A DNA stretch of 64,000 nt from JASHPR01 sp963815375 (GTDB taxonomy: Bacteria > Actinomycetota > Actinomycetes > Streptosporangiales > Streptosporangiaceae). The stretch covers positions 1,550,001 to 1,614,000 of the forward strand of contig CAWFGX010000005.1 in the NCBI GenBank assembly GCA_963815375.1, written 5' to 3'. The notes under the pieces were generated by a model that was given only the letters and a program-made list of their open reading frames with translations, made no database searches and was not told where the DNA came from. Below are positions 41,646 to 48,850 of the stretch, piece by piece (within the stretch, counting starts at the first letter, position 1; every line of letters begins with the position of its first letter). Both the position numbers and the translations under genes were made by a program.

Positions 41646-43058
41646 ATGCACCGACGCAAACGTCTCATCGCAAGCGCGGCCGCGATCCTGGCCGCATTAC
41701 TGGCCGCGGCGGCGACGGCCGCCCCGTCCGGCGCGGTGCCGGCCGCTCCCCGGGCCGCGACCGTCGCCACCGCGGGGGCGGGCAGCGGGACATCCGACGT
41801 CACCATCAGCCCGGGGCAGCGGGACCAGGTGATCAACGGCTTCGGGTTCGCTGAGGCGTTCCGGGAGCCCGTGATCGCGTCGCTGCCGCAGGCGGAGATT
41901 CAGCAGATCGGCTCGGACCTGTTCAGCACCAGCGACGGAGCGGGGATGAGCATCGTCCGGTTCGGGCTCGGCGGTGCGACCGACCCGGGCGACCCGATCC
42001 AGGGCCCCGGCGATGTCGCCGACCAGGTGTGGCTTGGCCAGCTCGCGGAGCAGTTCGGTGTGCACCAGTTCTACGCCGACGCCTGGAGCGCCCCGGGTGT
42101 GTTCAAGACCAACCAGTCGCTGGACAACGGCGGCTACCTGTGTGGCGTGCCTGGCGAGACCTGCGTCGACGGCGACTTCCGTCAGGCCTACGCCGATTGG
42201 CTGGCGGCGGAGGCACAGGGCTTCGCCGAGCAGGGGATTCCGCTGGAGGCCGTCGACTTCGTCAACGAGCCCGAGATCGGCCCTGCTTACGCGAGCATGT
42301 ACATGACCCCTGAGCAAGCGGCCGACTTCGTTCCTTACCTGGGCAAGGCACTCGCGGCCCTGCACCTGCCCACCAAGGTCGCATGCTGCGACGCCGAGGG
42401 CTGGCTCAACGCGAGTGGCTTCGATGGCGCGCAGGCCTACACCCAGGCGGTGCTCAGCGACCCGCAGGCGGCCCGGTACATCGGCGTGATCACCAGCCAC
42501 GGCTACACCTCAGCGCCCACGGTGCCGCTCACCAGCCAGCGGCCGGTATGGGAGAGCGAGTGGGCAGACTTCAGCCCCTGGGACCCGGCGTGGAACGACG
42601 GAACGAACGGCGACGGGCTGACCTGGGCCCAGGACATCCAGACCGCGCTCACCCAGGGCAACGTCGACGCGTTCTTCTACTGGTGGGGCGCGTCGGCCAG
42701 CACGGCCAACTCCGGGCTGGTCCAGGTTGAAGGCTCGACGATCAGCCTGTCCAAGCGGTACTGGGCGTTCGCCGCGTTCGGCAGGTATATCCGGCCGGGC
42801 GCGATCAGGGTCGGCGCGTCGAGCTCAGACAGCAGCCTCCAGGTCTCGGCGTTCCGTAACGACGACGGCTCGCTGGTCGTCGAGGTCCTCAACAACTCGG
42901 CGACAGCGCAGCCAATCTCGGTGCAGGGGGTCAATCTGGCTGGTGCGTCCGCGTACCTCACCGACGAGGCAGACTCGCTGACACCTGAGGCCGCCGGAGC
43001 AGGTCTGCAGGCGCCGCCGACGTCCCTCACCACGATCGTCATCCCAGCCCAGCGCTGA
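41646..43058 (+). CDS. secreted GH30-family glycoside hydrolase
   Basis: Secreted glycosidase of 470 residues. A twin-Arg-free basic signal peptide with an Ala-rich core ends near residue 30. The (beta/alpha)8 barrel carries the acid/base Glu208 in DFVNEPEIG and the nucleophile in PVWESEWADF, probably Glu305. A C-terminal beta-sandwich (about 400-465, with VSAFRNDDGSLVVEVLNNS) is typical of GH30. Closest functional types are glucuronoxylanases and related beta-xylan/glucan enzymes; the subfamily cannot be fixed by eye. The ATG has an AAGGAGA site 5 bp upstream. Position after the importer permeases suggests cleavage outside the cell followed by uptake. Confidence 0.88.
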   Translation: MHRRKRLIASAAAILAALLAAAATAAPSGAVPAAPRAATVATAGAGSGTSDVTISPGQRDQVINGFGFAEAFREPVIASLPQAEIQQIGSDLFSTSDGAGMSIVRFGLGGATDPGDPIQGPGDVADQVWLGQLAEQFGVHQFYADAWSAPGVFKTNQSLDNGGYLCGVPGETCVDGDFRQAYADWLAAEAQGFAEQGIPLEAVDFVNEPEIGPAYASMYMTPEQAADFVPYLGKALAALHLPTKVACCDAEGWLNASGFDGAQAYTQAVLSDPQAARYIGVITSHGYTSAPTVPLTSQRPVWESEWADFSPWDPAWNDGTNGDGLTWAQDIQTALTQGNVDAFFYWWGASASTANSGLVQVEGSTISLSKRYWAFAAFGRYIRPGAIRVGASSSDSSLQVSAFRNDDGSLVVEVLNNSATAQPISVQGVNLAGASAYLTDEADSLTPEAAGAGLQAPPTSLTTIVIPAQR

Positions 43059-43680
43059 GCCATTCCTCGAACGTCGGGCCTGCCAGCACTGCGTCCGGTC
43101 CTGGCAGCAGCCCGCCGTTCTCGTACAGGCCGTCGGGGTCGGCAGGGTCGCTTACTCCTTCGATCTTCACCTGGTCACCGCGACTGGCCAGCAGCAGCCT
43201 GGCCATCTCGATGACGTCCTCCGCCCGCGGTCCGGCGATCTCGGACGTCGGTGCGCCTGAGGAGCCAGGAGCTGCCGGCGCTGCGGAGCCGGTGGCGAGG
43301 TCAGCCAGCGCTTCTTCGCCTACGCTCCTGGCCGCGATGAGCTGAGTGCGCATCCTGGGGATATAGCACACGTCGCCCTGCCGGCCCCACTCGGCAAGCA
43401 GCGGGACGAACTCATGGAACTGCGCTGCGCGCAGAATCTGGACCGGGATACCGCCAGCGGCGTGAGCTCGCTCGTGCGCGACCTTCGCGGCGTTGTAGCC
43501 GAGCGTGAACTGGTCGCAGCCGATGATCGATACGACGACCATCCGCTGCACCCCCGCCTGCTGGCCCGCCTGGTGCAGGTTGCGCGTGGCGGTGGTAAAG
43601 AACTCGGTTGCGGCCTGCTGCTCTGGCGAGGGGCCGGTCGCGCCTGCAACGGCTATCTTTCGGTGTTCTTGCATGATCAT
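43039..43680 (-). pseudogene. NmrA-like NAD(P)-binding epimerase with internal deletion
   Basis: An open frame of 213 residues. The first strand and glycine turn (KIAVAGATG) run straight into the late part of the Rossmann domain (EFFTTATRNLHQAGQQAGVQ), where intact relatives have about 60 further residues including the nucleotide-specificity loop. The rest is normal: VVVSIIGCDQ, the IPVQILRAAQFHEFV strand and a C-terminal FEEWL. The deletion keeps the frame, but cofactor binding is doubtful. ECF41 sigma factors are typically paired with such a carboxymuconolactone decarboxylase/oxidoreductase/epimerase gene, and here it is divergent from one. The ATG at 43680 has an AGGAG site. It overlaps the GH30 gene end by 20 bp. 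Confidence 0.7.
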
Positions 43681-43706
43681 CGTTCTCCTGATTCGCAGCT
43701 GCCGCT

Positions 43707-43768
43707 GGTCACATGAGTGGGTTCCCGGGGATCAGTGTTATGAGCCATCAGGAGAAAGGAATGTGACC
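43707..43768. promoter_or_regulatory. paired inverted GGTCACAT boxes, candidate ECF41 promoters
   Basis: GGTCACAT at 43707-43714 (+) and the same 8-mer on the - strand at 43768-43761. In each direction GGTCACA is followed after 16 bp by a four-base element ending in TC (GATC and GCTC). The published ECF41 consensus is TGTCACA-N16-CGTC, so both divergent genes may be read from diverged ECF41-type promoters. Confidence 0.45.
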
Positions 43769-43769
43769 G

Positions 43770-44309
43770 ATGACCGAGGAGGACTGGCTCGCGCAGCGGT
43801 TCGAGGAGCACCGCGGCCACCTTCGTGCGGTGGCCTACCGGATGCTCGGGTCGCTGACCGAGGCGGACGACGCGGTGCAGGAGGCCTGGCTGCTGCTCAG
43901 CCGGTCCGACACCAGCGGCGTGGCCAGCCTGGGCGGCTGGCTGACCACCGTTGTCGGCCGGGTCTGCCTGCACATGCTGCGAGCCCGGCGGTCCCGCGAT
44001 GAGCAGCCGCTGGGCGTGCACATGCCCGACCCGGTAGTGAACCGCTCTGACGGCACTGACCCGGAGAGCCAGGCTCTGCTGGCGGACTCGGTCGGGCTGG
44101 CCCTGCTTGTCGTGCTGGAGATGCTCACTCCCGACGAGCGTCTCGCGTTCGTCCGGCACGACATGTTCGCCGTGCCATTCGAGGAAATTGCCCCGATGGT
44201 GGGCCGCACCCCGGCCGCGGCCCGGCAGCTCGCCAGCCGCGCCCGTCGCCAAGGCAGGGCGAGGCCCCGCCCCCCGATGCTGACGTTGGCCGGCAGCGGG
44301 AGGTCGTGA
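43770..44309 (+). CDS. ECF41-type sigma factor, sigma2-sigma4 part (frame breaks before C-terminal domain)
   Basis: A 179-residue product with region 2 (HLRAVAYRMLGSLTEADDAV, then QEAWLLLSR) and region 4 (MLTPDERLAFVRHDMFAVPF, EEIAPMVGRTPAAARQLASRARR). Intact ECF41 (SigJ-like) proteins continue into a SnoaL-like domain that controls activity. Here a +1 frame change near 44246-44252 turns the end into RARPRPPMLTLAGSGRS and a stop. The other frame carries the expected linker (EAPPPDADV, then GRQREVV). The sigma part alone might act without its C-terminal control domain. An AAGGA site lies 9 bp before the ATG. Confidence 0.85.
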   Translation: MTEEDWLAQRFEEHRGHLRAVAYRMLGSLTEADDAVQEAWLLLSRSDTSGVASLGGWLTTVVGRVCLHMLRARRSRDEQPLGVHMPDPVVNRSDGTDPESQALLADSVGLALLVVLEMLTPDERLAFVRHDMFAVPFEEIAPMVGRTPAAARQLASRARRQGRARPRPPMLTLAGSGRS

Positions 44310-44653
44310 ACGCGTTCTTCGCCGCTGCCCGGCAGGGCGACTTCGACGCCCTGGTCGCGGTGCTGGATCCCGATGTCGTCCTGCGAGCCGACGGCGGCAC
44401 CATGCGCCCGCACAGCAACGTTCTGCTCCGGGGTGCGCGGGCCGTGGCCGCGCAGGCCCTCATGTTCGCGCGCCTTACCCCGTATGTCCGGCCTGCACTG
44501 ATCAATGGGGCCGCTGGCGTCGTGGTAGCGCCGCACGGGCGGCCGTACTCAGTCATGGCCTTCACTGTGAACGCCGGCAAGATCGCCCAGATCGACGCGC
44601 TGTCCGACCCCGAGCGGCTGCGCAACCTCGACCTGGCGGTCCTCGATGACTGA
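44306..44653 (+). CDS. SnoaL-like C-terminal domain of ECF41 sigma factor, separate frame
   Basis: A 115-residue frame starting at a GTG that overlaps the sigma stop (GTGA). It encodes NAFFAAARQGDFDALVAVLD and PDVVLRADGG, the normal start of the SnoaL-like extension, and ends VLDD. It could be made separately by translational coupling, as a fused product by frameshifting, or not at all. Homology to the ECF41 C-terminal domain is clear; whether the split is biological or a sequencing error cannot be decided here. Confidence 0.7.
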   Translation: MNAFFAAARQGDFDALVAVLDPDVVLRADGGTMRPHSNVLLRGARAVAAQALMFARLTPYVRPALINGAAGVVVAPHGRPYSVMAFTVNAGKIAQIDALSDPERLRNLDLAVLDD

Positions 44654-44661
44654 CCGGCCGG

Positions 44662-45777
44662 CTACGGGGGAGGGAGGTGGTACACGCGGCGGGCGTTGCC
44701 AGCGCCGATCATGCCGCTGACTCGCTCGGCGTCAGCGGCTGACCAGGCACCGTCGGCGACGAACGCCCCGGTGACCCTGGCCAGGTCGCGGCGGAACCCG
44801 TCCGCGCCCAGATAGTGCAGCTCGGGCAGGCCGAACGCGTCGGAGGAGTACAGCACCTTGTGGAACGGCGCCAGCTCCAGCGCCTCAGCCAGCACCGCTG
44901 CGCTGCGCGCGCCGACGTGGTTCAGCGCCTGGCCGACGTCCATGTACACATGCGGGAACGCCTGCGCCAGGTAGCCAGCCTGACGGTGGAACGGGTAACA
45001 GTGCAGCAGCATGACCGGCGTCCCGGCAGGCCGGGTGGCGATCAGGAAGTCGTGCAGCAGTGACGGGTCGGCGCGGTGCAGCCGCGCGTCCGGGTCGCCA
45101 AAGCCGGTGTGGAACTGCAGCGGCAGCCCGGTGTCCAGCCCGGCCCAGATCGCGTGCCTGAGCAGGACCGGGTCGCTGAGCCTGTCCGCGGGATCAGCGT
45201 CGAGCGCGCGCAGCCAGTGCGTAGCTGCCGCCGCGACTTCGGCGGCTGAAGGACGCCTGGGGACGAAATCGAGTCCGTACCGGTATGCGGCGATGGATTT
45301 GAACGCTACGGCGGCTTCGGCCCGGGCCGCGATCTCGCTCTCAACTGCCGCTGCATAGCCGGCGGCAGTTATGCCGCCGCTGGCGGCCACCTCCTCGGCC
45401 ACAGCCTCCAGCCGGACCACCTCATGTGCTGGGGCCCCGCTCAGCTCCGCGAGCTGCGCCGGGGTGAGCAGCTCACCCGTACGGAACCCGGTGTCCAACA
45501 GCCACGCCTCGACCTCTGCCGCCCGCAGCAGGCGGCGGGTCACCTCCTGCGGCCCGAGTTCGGTGCGGCGCTGCAGGTACCGGGCTGCCGGCGCGGACGG
45601 CTCGAGACCCAGCAGCGGCGAGCACCAGCGGCGAACAGCGAAGCCAAGCTGGCTGTCGAACGCTCGCGTGCCGGGCGGGGCCGGGTACGGACTCTCGGTG
45701 AGCAGGGCCTCGACCCCTAGCCCGTCGAGTGCCCCGGCAGCCGCCCCGTGACAGTGATGGTCGATGAGAGGTGTGAT
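44662..45777 (-). CDS. amidohydrolase (FluG N-domain-like), start codon unclear
   Basis: Metal-dependent hydrolase of about 372 residues. It begins at the HxH metal motif IDHHCHG and continues through FKSIAAYRYGLDF, VMLLHCYPFHRQAGY and VLYSSDAFGLPE (metal Asp), the pattern of the FluG/gamma-glutamyl-type amidohydrolases. No ATG, GTG or TTG lies in frame between the glutamine synthetase stop (45782-45784) and the HxH motif, and the next in-frame GTG (45966) would add a nonsense Arg/Ser-rich leader antisense in character. The given 5' limit is therefore only where homology begins. Translation may depend on a +1 shift from the upstream gene, an unusual start, or a sequence error may be present. 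Confidence 0.8.
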   Translation of the reverse strand: MTPLIDHHCHGAAAGALDGLGVEALLTESPYPAPPGTRAFDSQLGFAVRRWCSPLLGLEPSAPAARYLQRRTELGPQEVTRRLLRAAEVEAWLLDTGFRTGELLTPAQLAELSGAPAHEVVRLEAVAEEVAASGGITAAGYAAAVESEIAARAEAAVAFKSIAAYRYGLDFVPRRPSAAEVAAAATHWLRALDADPADRLSDPVLLRHAIWAGLDTGLPLQFHTGFGDPDARLHRADPSLLHDFLIATRPAGTPVMLLHCYPFHRQAGYLAQAFPHVYMDVGQALNHVGARSAAVLAEALELAPFHKVLYSSDAFGLPELHYLGADGFRRDLARVTGAFVADGAWSAADAERVSGMIGAGNARRVYHLPPP

Positions 45778-45781
45778 GAGA

Positions 45782-47257
45782 TCACCACCGCCAGCGGGTC
45801 TGGGCGACGACTTCCTCGGCGCTGACGTCGGCGAACAGTTCGGCTTCGGCCCGGCGCACCGCGAGGAACGACTCGGCCAGCGGATCGCCCATCGCTTCGC
45901 GCAGGACCGCGCTGTGCTCCAGGTGCCTGGACGCCTCCGGCAGCGACTGCGGCAGCCGCCTGGCACTGAGGCGGTCGAGTTCCTCCGGTGCCAGGCCGGC
46001 CGGGTCGCCCGTGGTCTCGGGCGGCAGCGTCGCGCCGGACCGCAGCCCCGCCAGCCCGGTGGCGATCAGCGCGCCGACCACCAGGTACGGGTTGGCTGCC
46101 AGGTCAAAGCACTTGATCTCGATGTTTGCCCGCTTGCCCTGCTCTCCCTCCGAGCCCGTGACCAGGCGCAGCGCGGCCTCCCGGTTTTCCAGGCCCCAGC
46201 ACTGGTAGGCGCCGGCCCAGTGTGACGGCACCAGGCGCTGGTAACTGGCGACGCTGGGCGCCCCGACGGCGCAGAGCGCGGGGAGTTCCGCCAGGATGCC
46301 GCTGGCGAACGCCTCCCCTTCCGCTGTCAGTCCATGCCGCCCCGGCCCGCCCGCCAGCAGGTTCCGCCCGTCGCGCCAGAGGCTGAGGTGGACGTGGCCG
46401 CCGTTGCCGACGGTCCGGGCGACGACCGACGGCGCGAACGATGCCTGCAGCCCGTGCTGCGCTGACACCGCCCGGATGGTCTGCCGGACAAGGACGCTGT
46501 CGTCAGCGGCGCCGACCGGGTCCGAGGCGGCCACCGAGATCTCGAGCTGGCCCGCGGCGTACTCCGGATGGTATTGCTCGACCGCGATTCCCTGGTTCTC
46601 CAGCGCCTGTATCAGGTCGCGGCTGTAGTCGGAGAGCTCGATCACCCGGGTCATGCCGTAGGCGGGTCCAGTGCAGGCGGGCTGGAACTCCCTGTGCTCC
46701 TCGGTCCCGAGCGCCCACTCCACCTCGAAGCTCATCTGCAGCTCAAGGCCCTGCTCACGGGCTGCCTCGGACATGCGGCGGGCAAACGAGCGCTGGCAGG
46801 CGGCGTAGACCCGGCCCTGCTGGGTGTACCGGTCGACCGGGGCGAAGGCCCACCCGGGCTGCCCGGCGAGCACGGTGAGCCGGCCGAGGTCCGGAATCAG
46901 GCGCAGGTCGCCTGCTGGGCCGCTGATGTGCTTGCTCGTGGTGATGTCGTCGTTGACGAGGAAGACATCGAACACCGGGGTCATCCCGACGCCCCACCCG
47001 GCCGTGCGCTCGAACCTGTTCAGCGGGACGGTCTTGACCCGCGTGATGCCGGCGTTGTCGACCCAGCACAGTGCGACAGCCGAGACGTCAGCGTCGCCCA
47101 GCCGCCGGGCATCCGGTGCGGCCTCGCTGATCCGCCTGGCCCGTTCCTCCGCGGTCAGGACGACGGGTCCGGATGCCAGCGCATCGCCGTCGGGATTGCC
47201 GGTGCCTGGGCCTTCGCTGGCGCTGCTGTCGGCAGCCGGCGCATCGGTACCGGTCAT
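45782..47257 (-). CDS. glutamine-synthetase-like enzyme (type I fold)
   Basis: Glutamine-synthetase-family ligase of 491 residues. The beta-grasp N-domain contains WVDNAGITRVKTVPL; the catalytic domain has EVEWALG (metal Glu), VGNGGHVHLSLW, the ENREAALRLV substrate region and EIKCFDLAANPYLVVGALIATG. The adenylylation Tyr region of GlnA is absent, so it probably ligates ammonia or an amine in a specialised pathway, like FluG, PuuA or GlnT types. It runs straight into the amidohydrolase frame. In FluG proteins amidohydrolase and glutamine-synthetase domains are fused in the opposite order. Confidence 0.88.
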   Translation of the reverse strand: MTGTDAPAADSSASEGPGTGNPDGDALASGPVVLTAEERARRISEAAPDARRLGDADVSAVALCWVDNAGITRVKTVPLNRFERTAGWGVGMTPVFDVFLVNDDITTSKHISGPAGDLRLIPDLGRLTVLAGQPGWAFAPVDRYTQQGRVYAACQRSFARRMSEAAREQGLELQMSFEVEWALGTEEHREFQPACTGPAYGMTRVIELSDYSRDLIQALENQGIAVEQYHPEYAAGQLEISVAASDPVGAADDSVLVRQTIRAVSAQHGLQASFAPSVVARTVGNGGHVHLSLWRDGRNLLAGGPGRHGLTAEGEAFASGILAELPALCAVGAPSVASYQRLVPSHWAGAYQCWGLENREAALRLVTGSEGEQGKRANIEIKCFDLAANPYLVVGALIATGLAGLRSGATLPPETTGDPAGLAPEELDRLSARRLPQSLPEASRHLEHSAVLREAMGDPLAESFLAVRRAEAELFADVSAEEVVAQTRWRW

Positions 47258-47338
47258 AGCCAGCCTCCGTTGACGGTGTCGCGGATCATCGCCGCCGCGG
47301 CAGCTAGGTACGAAGCGTGGCAGCCGGACGCGCGAGGG

Positions 47339-48334
47339 TCAATCCTGAGGCCGCCCGGTTTCGGCACGGTGCCTGGCGATGATCGACGCTATGTCAGGGT
47401 CGGGGGTGAGGCCGAGCCGTCCTGCCCGGTCGGCGCGGATCCGGGCGGGCCAGCCCCGCATCATCCCGGTCACAACCGGGTCAGGTACCCAGTCGATCAG
47501 AGCGCTGGCCTGCGGGCCGACGGACTGTTCCAGCGCTGCGACCATGTCCCCGACACTTACGGTGAGCGCTGGCAGGTTGACCGCACTGCGCCCGCCCCAG
47601 TCGTCGCCGGAGGCCGTGGCGGCGCGGAGCAGTCCCTCGACCGCGCGGGCCGGGGAGATCAGCGCGGCCTCGACGCCCGGGGCGACTGGGCACTCGGCCC
47701 GCTCACCCGCGAGCGGCTCGCGGATGATGCCGGACAGGAAACCCGACGCCGCGCCGTTCGGCCGGCCCGGCCGTACGCTCACGGTCGGCAGCCGCACCGC
47801 GCGCCCGCGCAGGAACCCCTTGCGGGTGTAATCAGCCAGCAGCACCTCTCCGACGACCTTCTGCGCGCCGTAGCTCGTCTGCGGGTTCGGCATTGTGTGG
47901 TCCTCGATGACCGGCGGGAGCGGGTGATCGGGCGACCCGCCGAATACGGCGATTGAGCTGGCGAACACAATCACCGGGCTCGTACCGAGCGCGCGGCACG
48001 CGGCCAGCAGCGCCTGCGTGCCGCGCAGGTTCGATCGCAGGCCGAGGTCGAAGTCTGCCTCGCATTCCCCGCTGACCGCAGCGGCGAGATGGAAGATCAC
48101 GTCGGCCCCGGCCAGCGCGTCTGCCGTGGCCGGGTCGCTCAGGTCACCGGCAGCCACAGCGACGCGCTCGTCCGCCGCCAGGTCCGCGGGAGCCGGCGCC
48201 TGGTCGGCCAGCGTGACCCGCGACACCGGCTGCTCGCCGCCGCCGGCCAGGTCCAGTGACACCGCCGCCAGCAGTGCCCGCGCCAGCCGCGAGCCCAGGA
48301 ACCCCGACCCGCCGGTGATCACCACGTTGACCAC
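47339..48334 (-). CDS. NAD-dependent epimerase/dehydratase, D-erythronate dehydrogenase-like
   Basis: Extended SDR of 331 residues. It has VVITGGSGFLGSRLARAL, the GDLSDPATADALAGADVIFH pattern and the catalytic Tyr/Lys in TSYGAQKVVGE. The C-terminal half (RAVRLPTVSVRPGRPNGAAS, FLSGIIREPLAGE) closely matches DenD, which oxidises D-erythronate at C2 in sugar-acid catabolism. No DenE/ApnO-like partner is adjacent; downstream on the same strand, after 81 bp, is the glutamine-synthetase-like gene, so the pathway here may differ. Confidence 0.82.
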   Translation of the reverse strand: MVNVVITGGSGFLGSRLARALLAAVSLDLAGGGEQPVSRVTLADQAPAPADLAADERVAVAAGDLSDPATADALAGADVIFHLAAAVSGECEADFDLGLRSNLRGTQALLAACRALGTSPVIVFASSIAVFGGSPDHPLPPVIEDHTMPNPQTSYGAQKVVGEVLLADYTRKGFLRGRAVRLPTVSVRPGRPNGAASGFLSGIIREPLAGERAECPVAPGVEAALISPARAVEGLLRAATASGDDWGGRSAVNLPALTVSVGDMVAALEQSVGPQASALIDWVPDPVVTGMMRGWPARIRADRAGRLGLTPDPDIASIIARHRAETGRPQD

Positions 48335-48850
48335 GGCACCTCCCGCCGACGAGACCAGAGTGTCGATACACGCCGTCCATCTATAGTGTCCGCCTTCGGG
48401 CGCCCCAGCAGCTCACCCGCCGCCGCAGGCCGCACGGTGTTGCAACCAGCAGAAAGCCGCAAGCCGTCGAGCAGCACCCAAAGCAGGCGCTCGCAGCCCC
48501 GCCGTAGAGCCCCTGCTGTGGTTGCCGGGGCGCGAGTAGTCCCGGCGTGGGGCCCCTGCTGTGGTTGCCGGGGCGCAAGCAACCCCGCCGTGGGGCCCCT
48601 GCTGTGGTTGCCGGCTGCTGGCAGGCCGGTCGTGGTGCCCGCGCCGTTGCTAGAGCAACAGCCCGGGGCCCACGACACTGTCTGGTGCGCGATTGCCGGG
48701 CATCCGGGGTTGTCGCTATGCTGCGGCCGCACTCTCAGCACAGCGAGGAGGTGGGAACGGTGGCCTCGACATCCACGTGCTCCCTCCTCGTGATGAGAGT
48801 GCCGGGGTTCTGAACCGGGAGCGCGCCGCTCTCCGGAAGGACTGCCCCTC
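48335..48850. other. 516-bp gene-free region with tandem repeat
   Basis: Contains the 43-bp repeat at 48503-48614. The long open frames over it have Arg/Gly/Pro-rich products without conserved domains. Promoters for the divergent DenD-like and acetyltransferase genes must lie here. GGAAGGA at about 48834 is the acetyltransferase ribosome-binding site. Confidence 0.6.
48503..48614 (+). repeat. 43-bp tandem repeat, 2.6 copies
   Basis: Units start at 48503, 48546 and 48589. The shared core is GCCCCTGCTGTGGTTGCCGG, preceded by CGTGGG or CGTAGA; the middle unit contains the palindrome GGGGCCCC. Copies differ at only a few bases in the first 26 bp. Non-coding. Confidence 0.8.

Noticed and set aside
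45784..45966. N-terminal extension of the amidohydrolase from GTG 45966
   Set aside because: The added 60 residues are an Arg/Ser/Cys-rich out-of-frame reading of the glutamine-synthetase gene and there is no ribosome-binding site.
48503..48614. Possible CRISPR-like array
   Set aside because: Fewer than three copies, no spacers, no cas genes.
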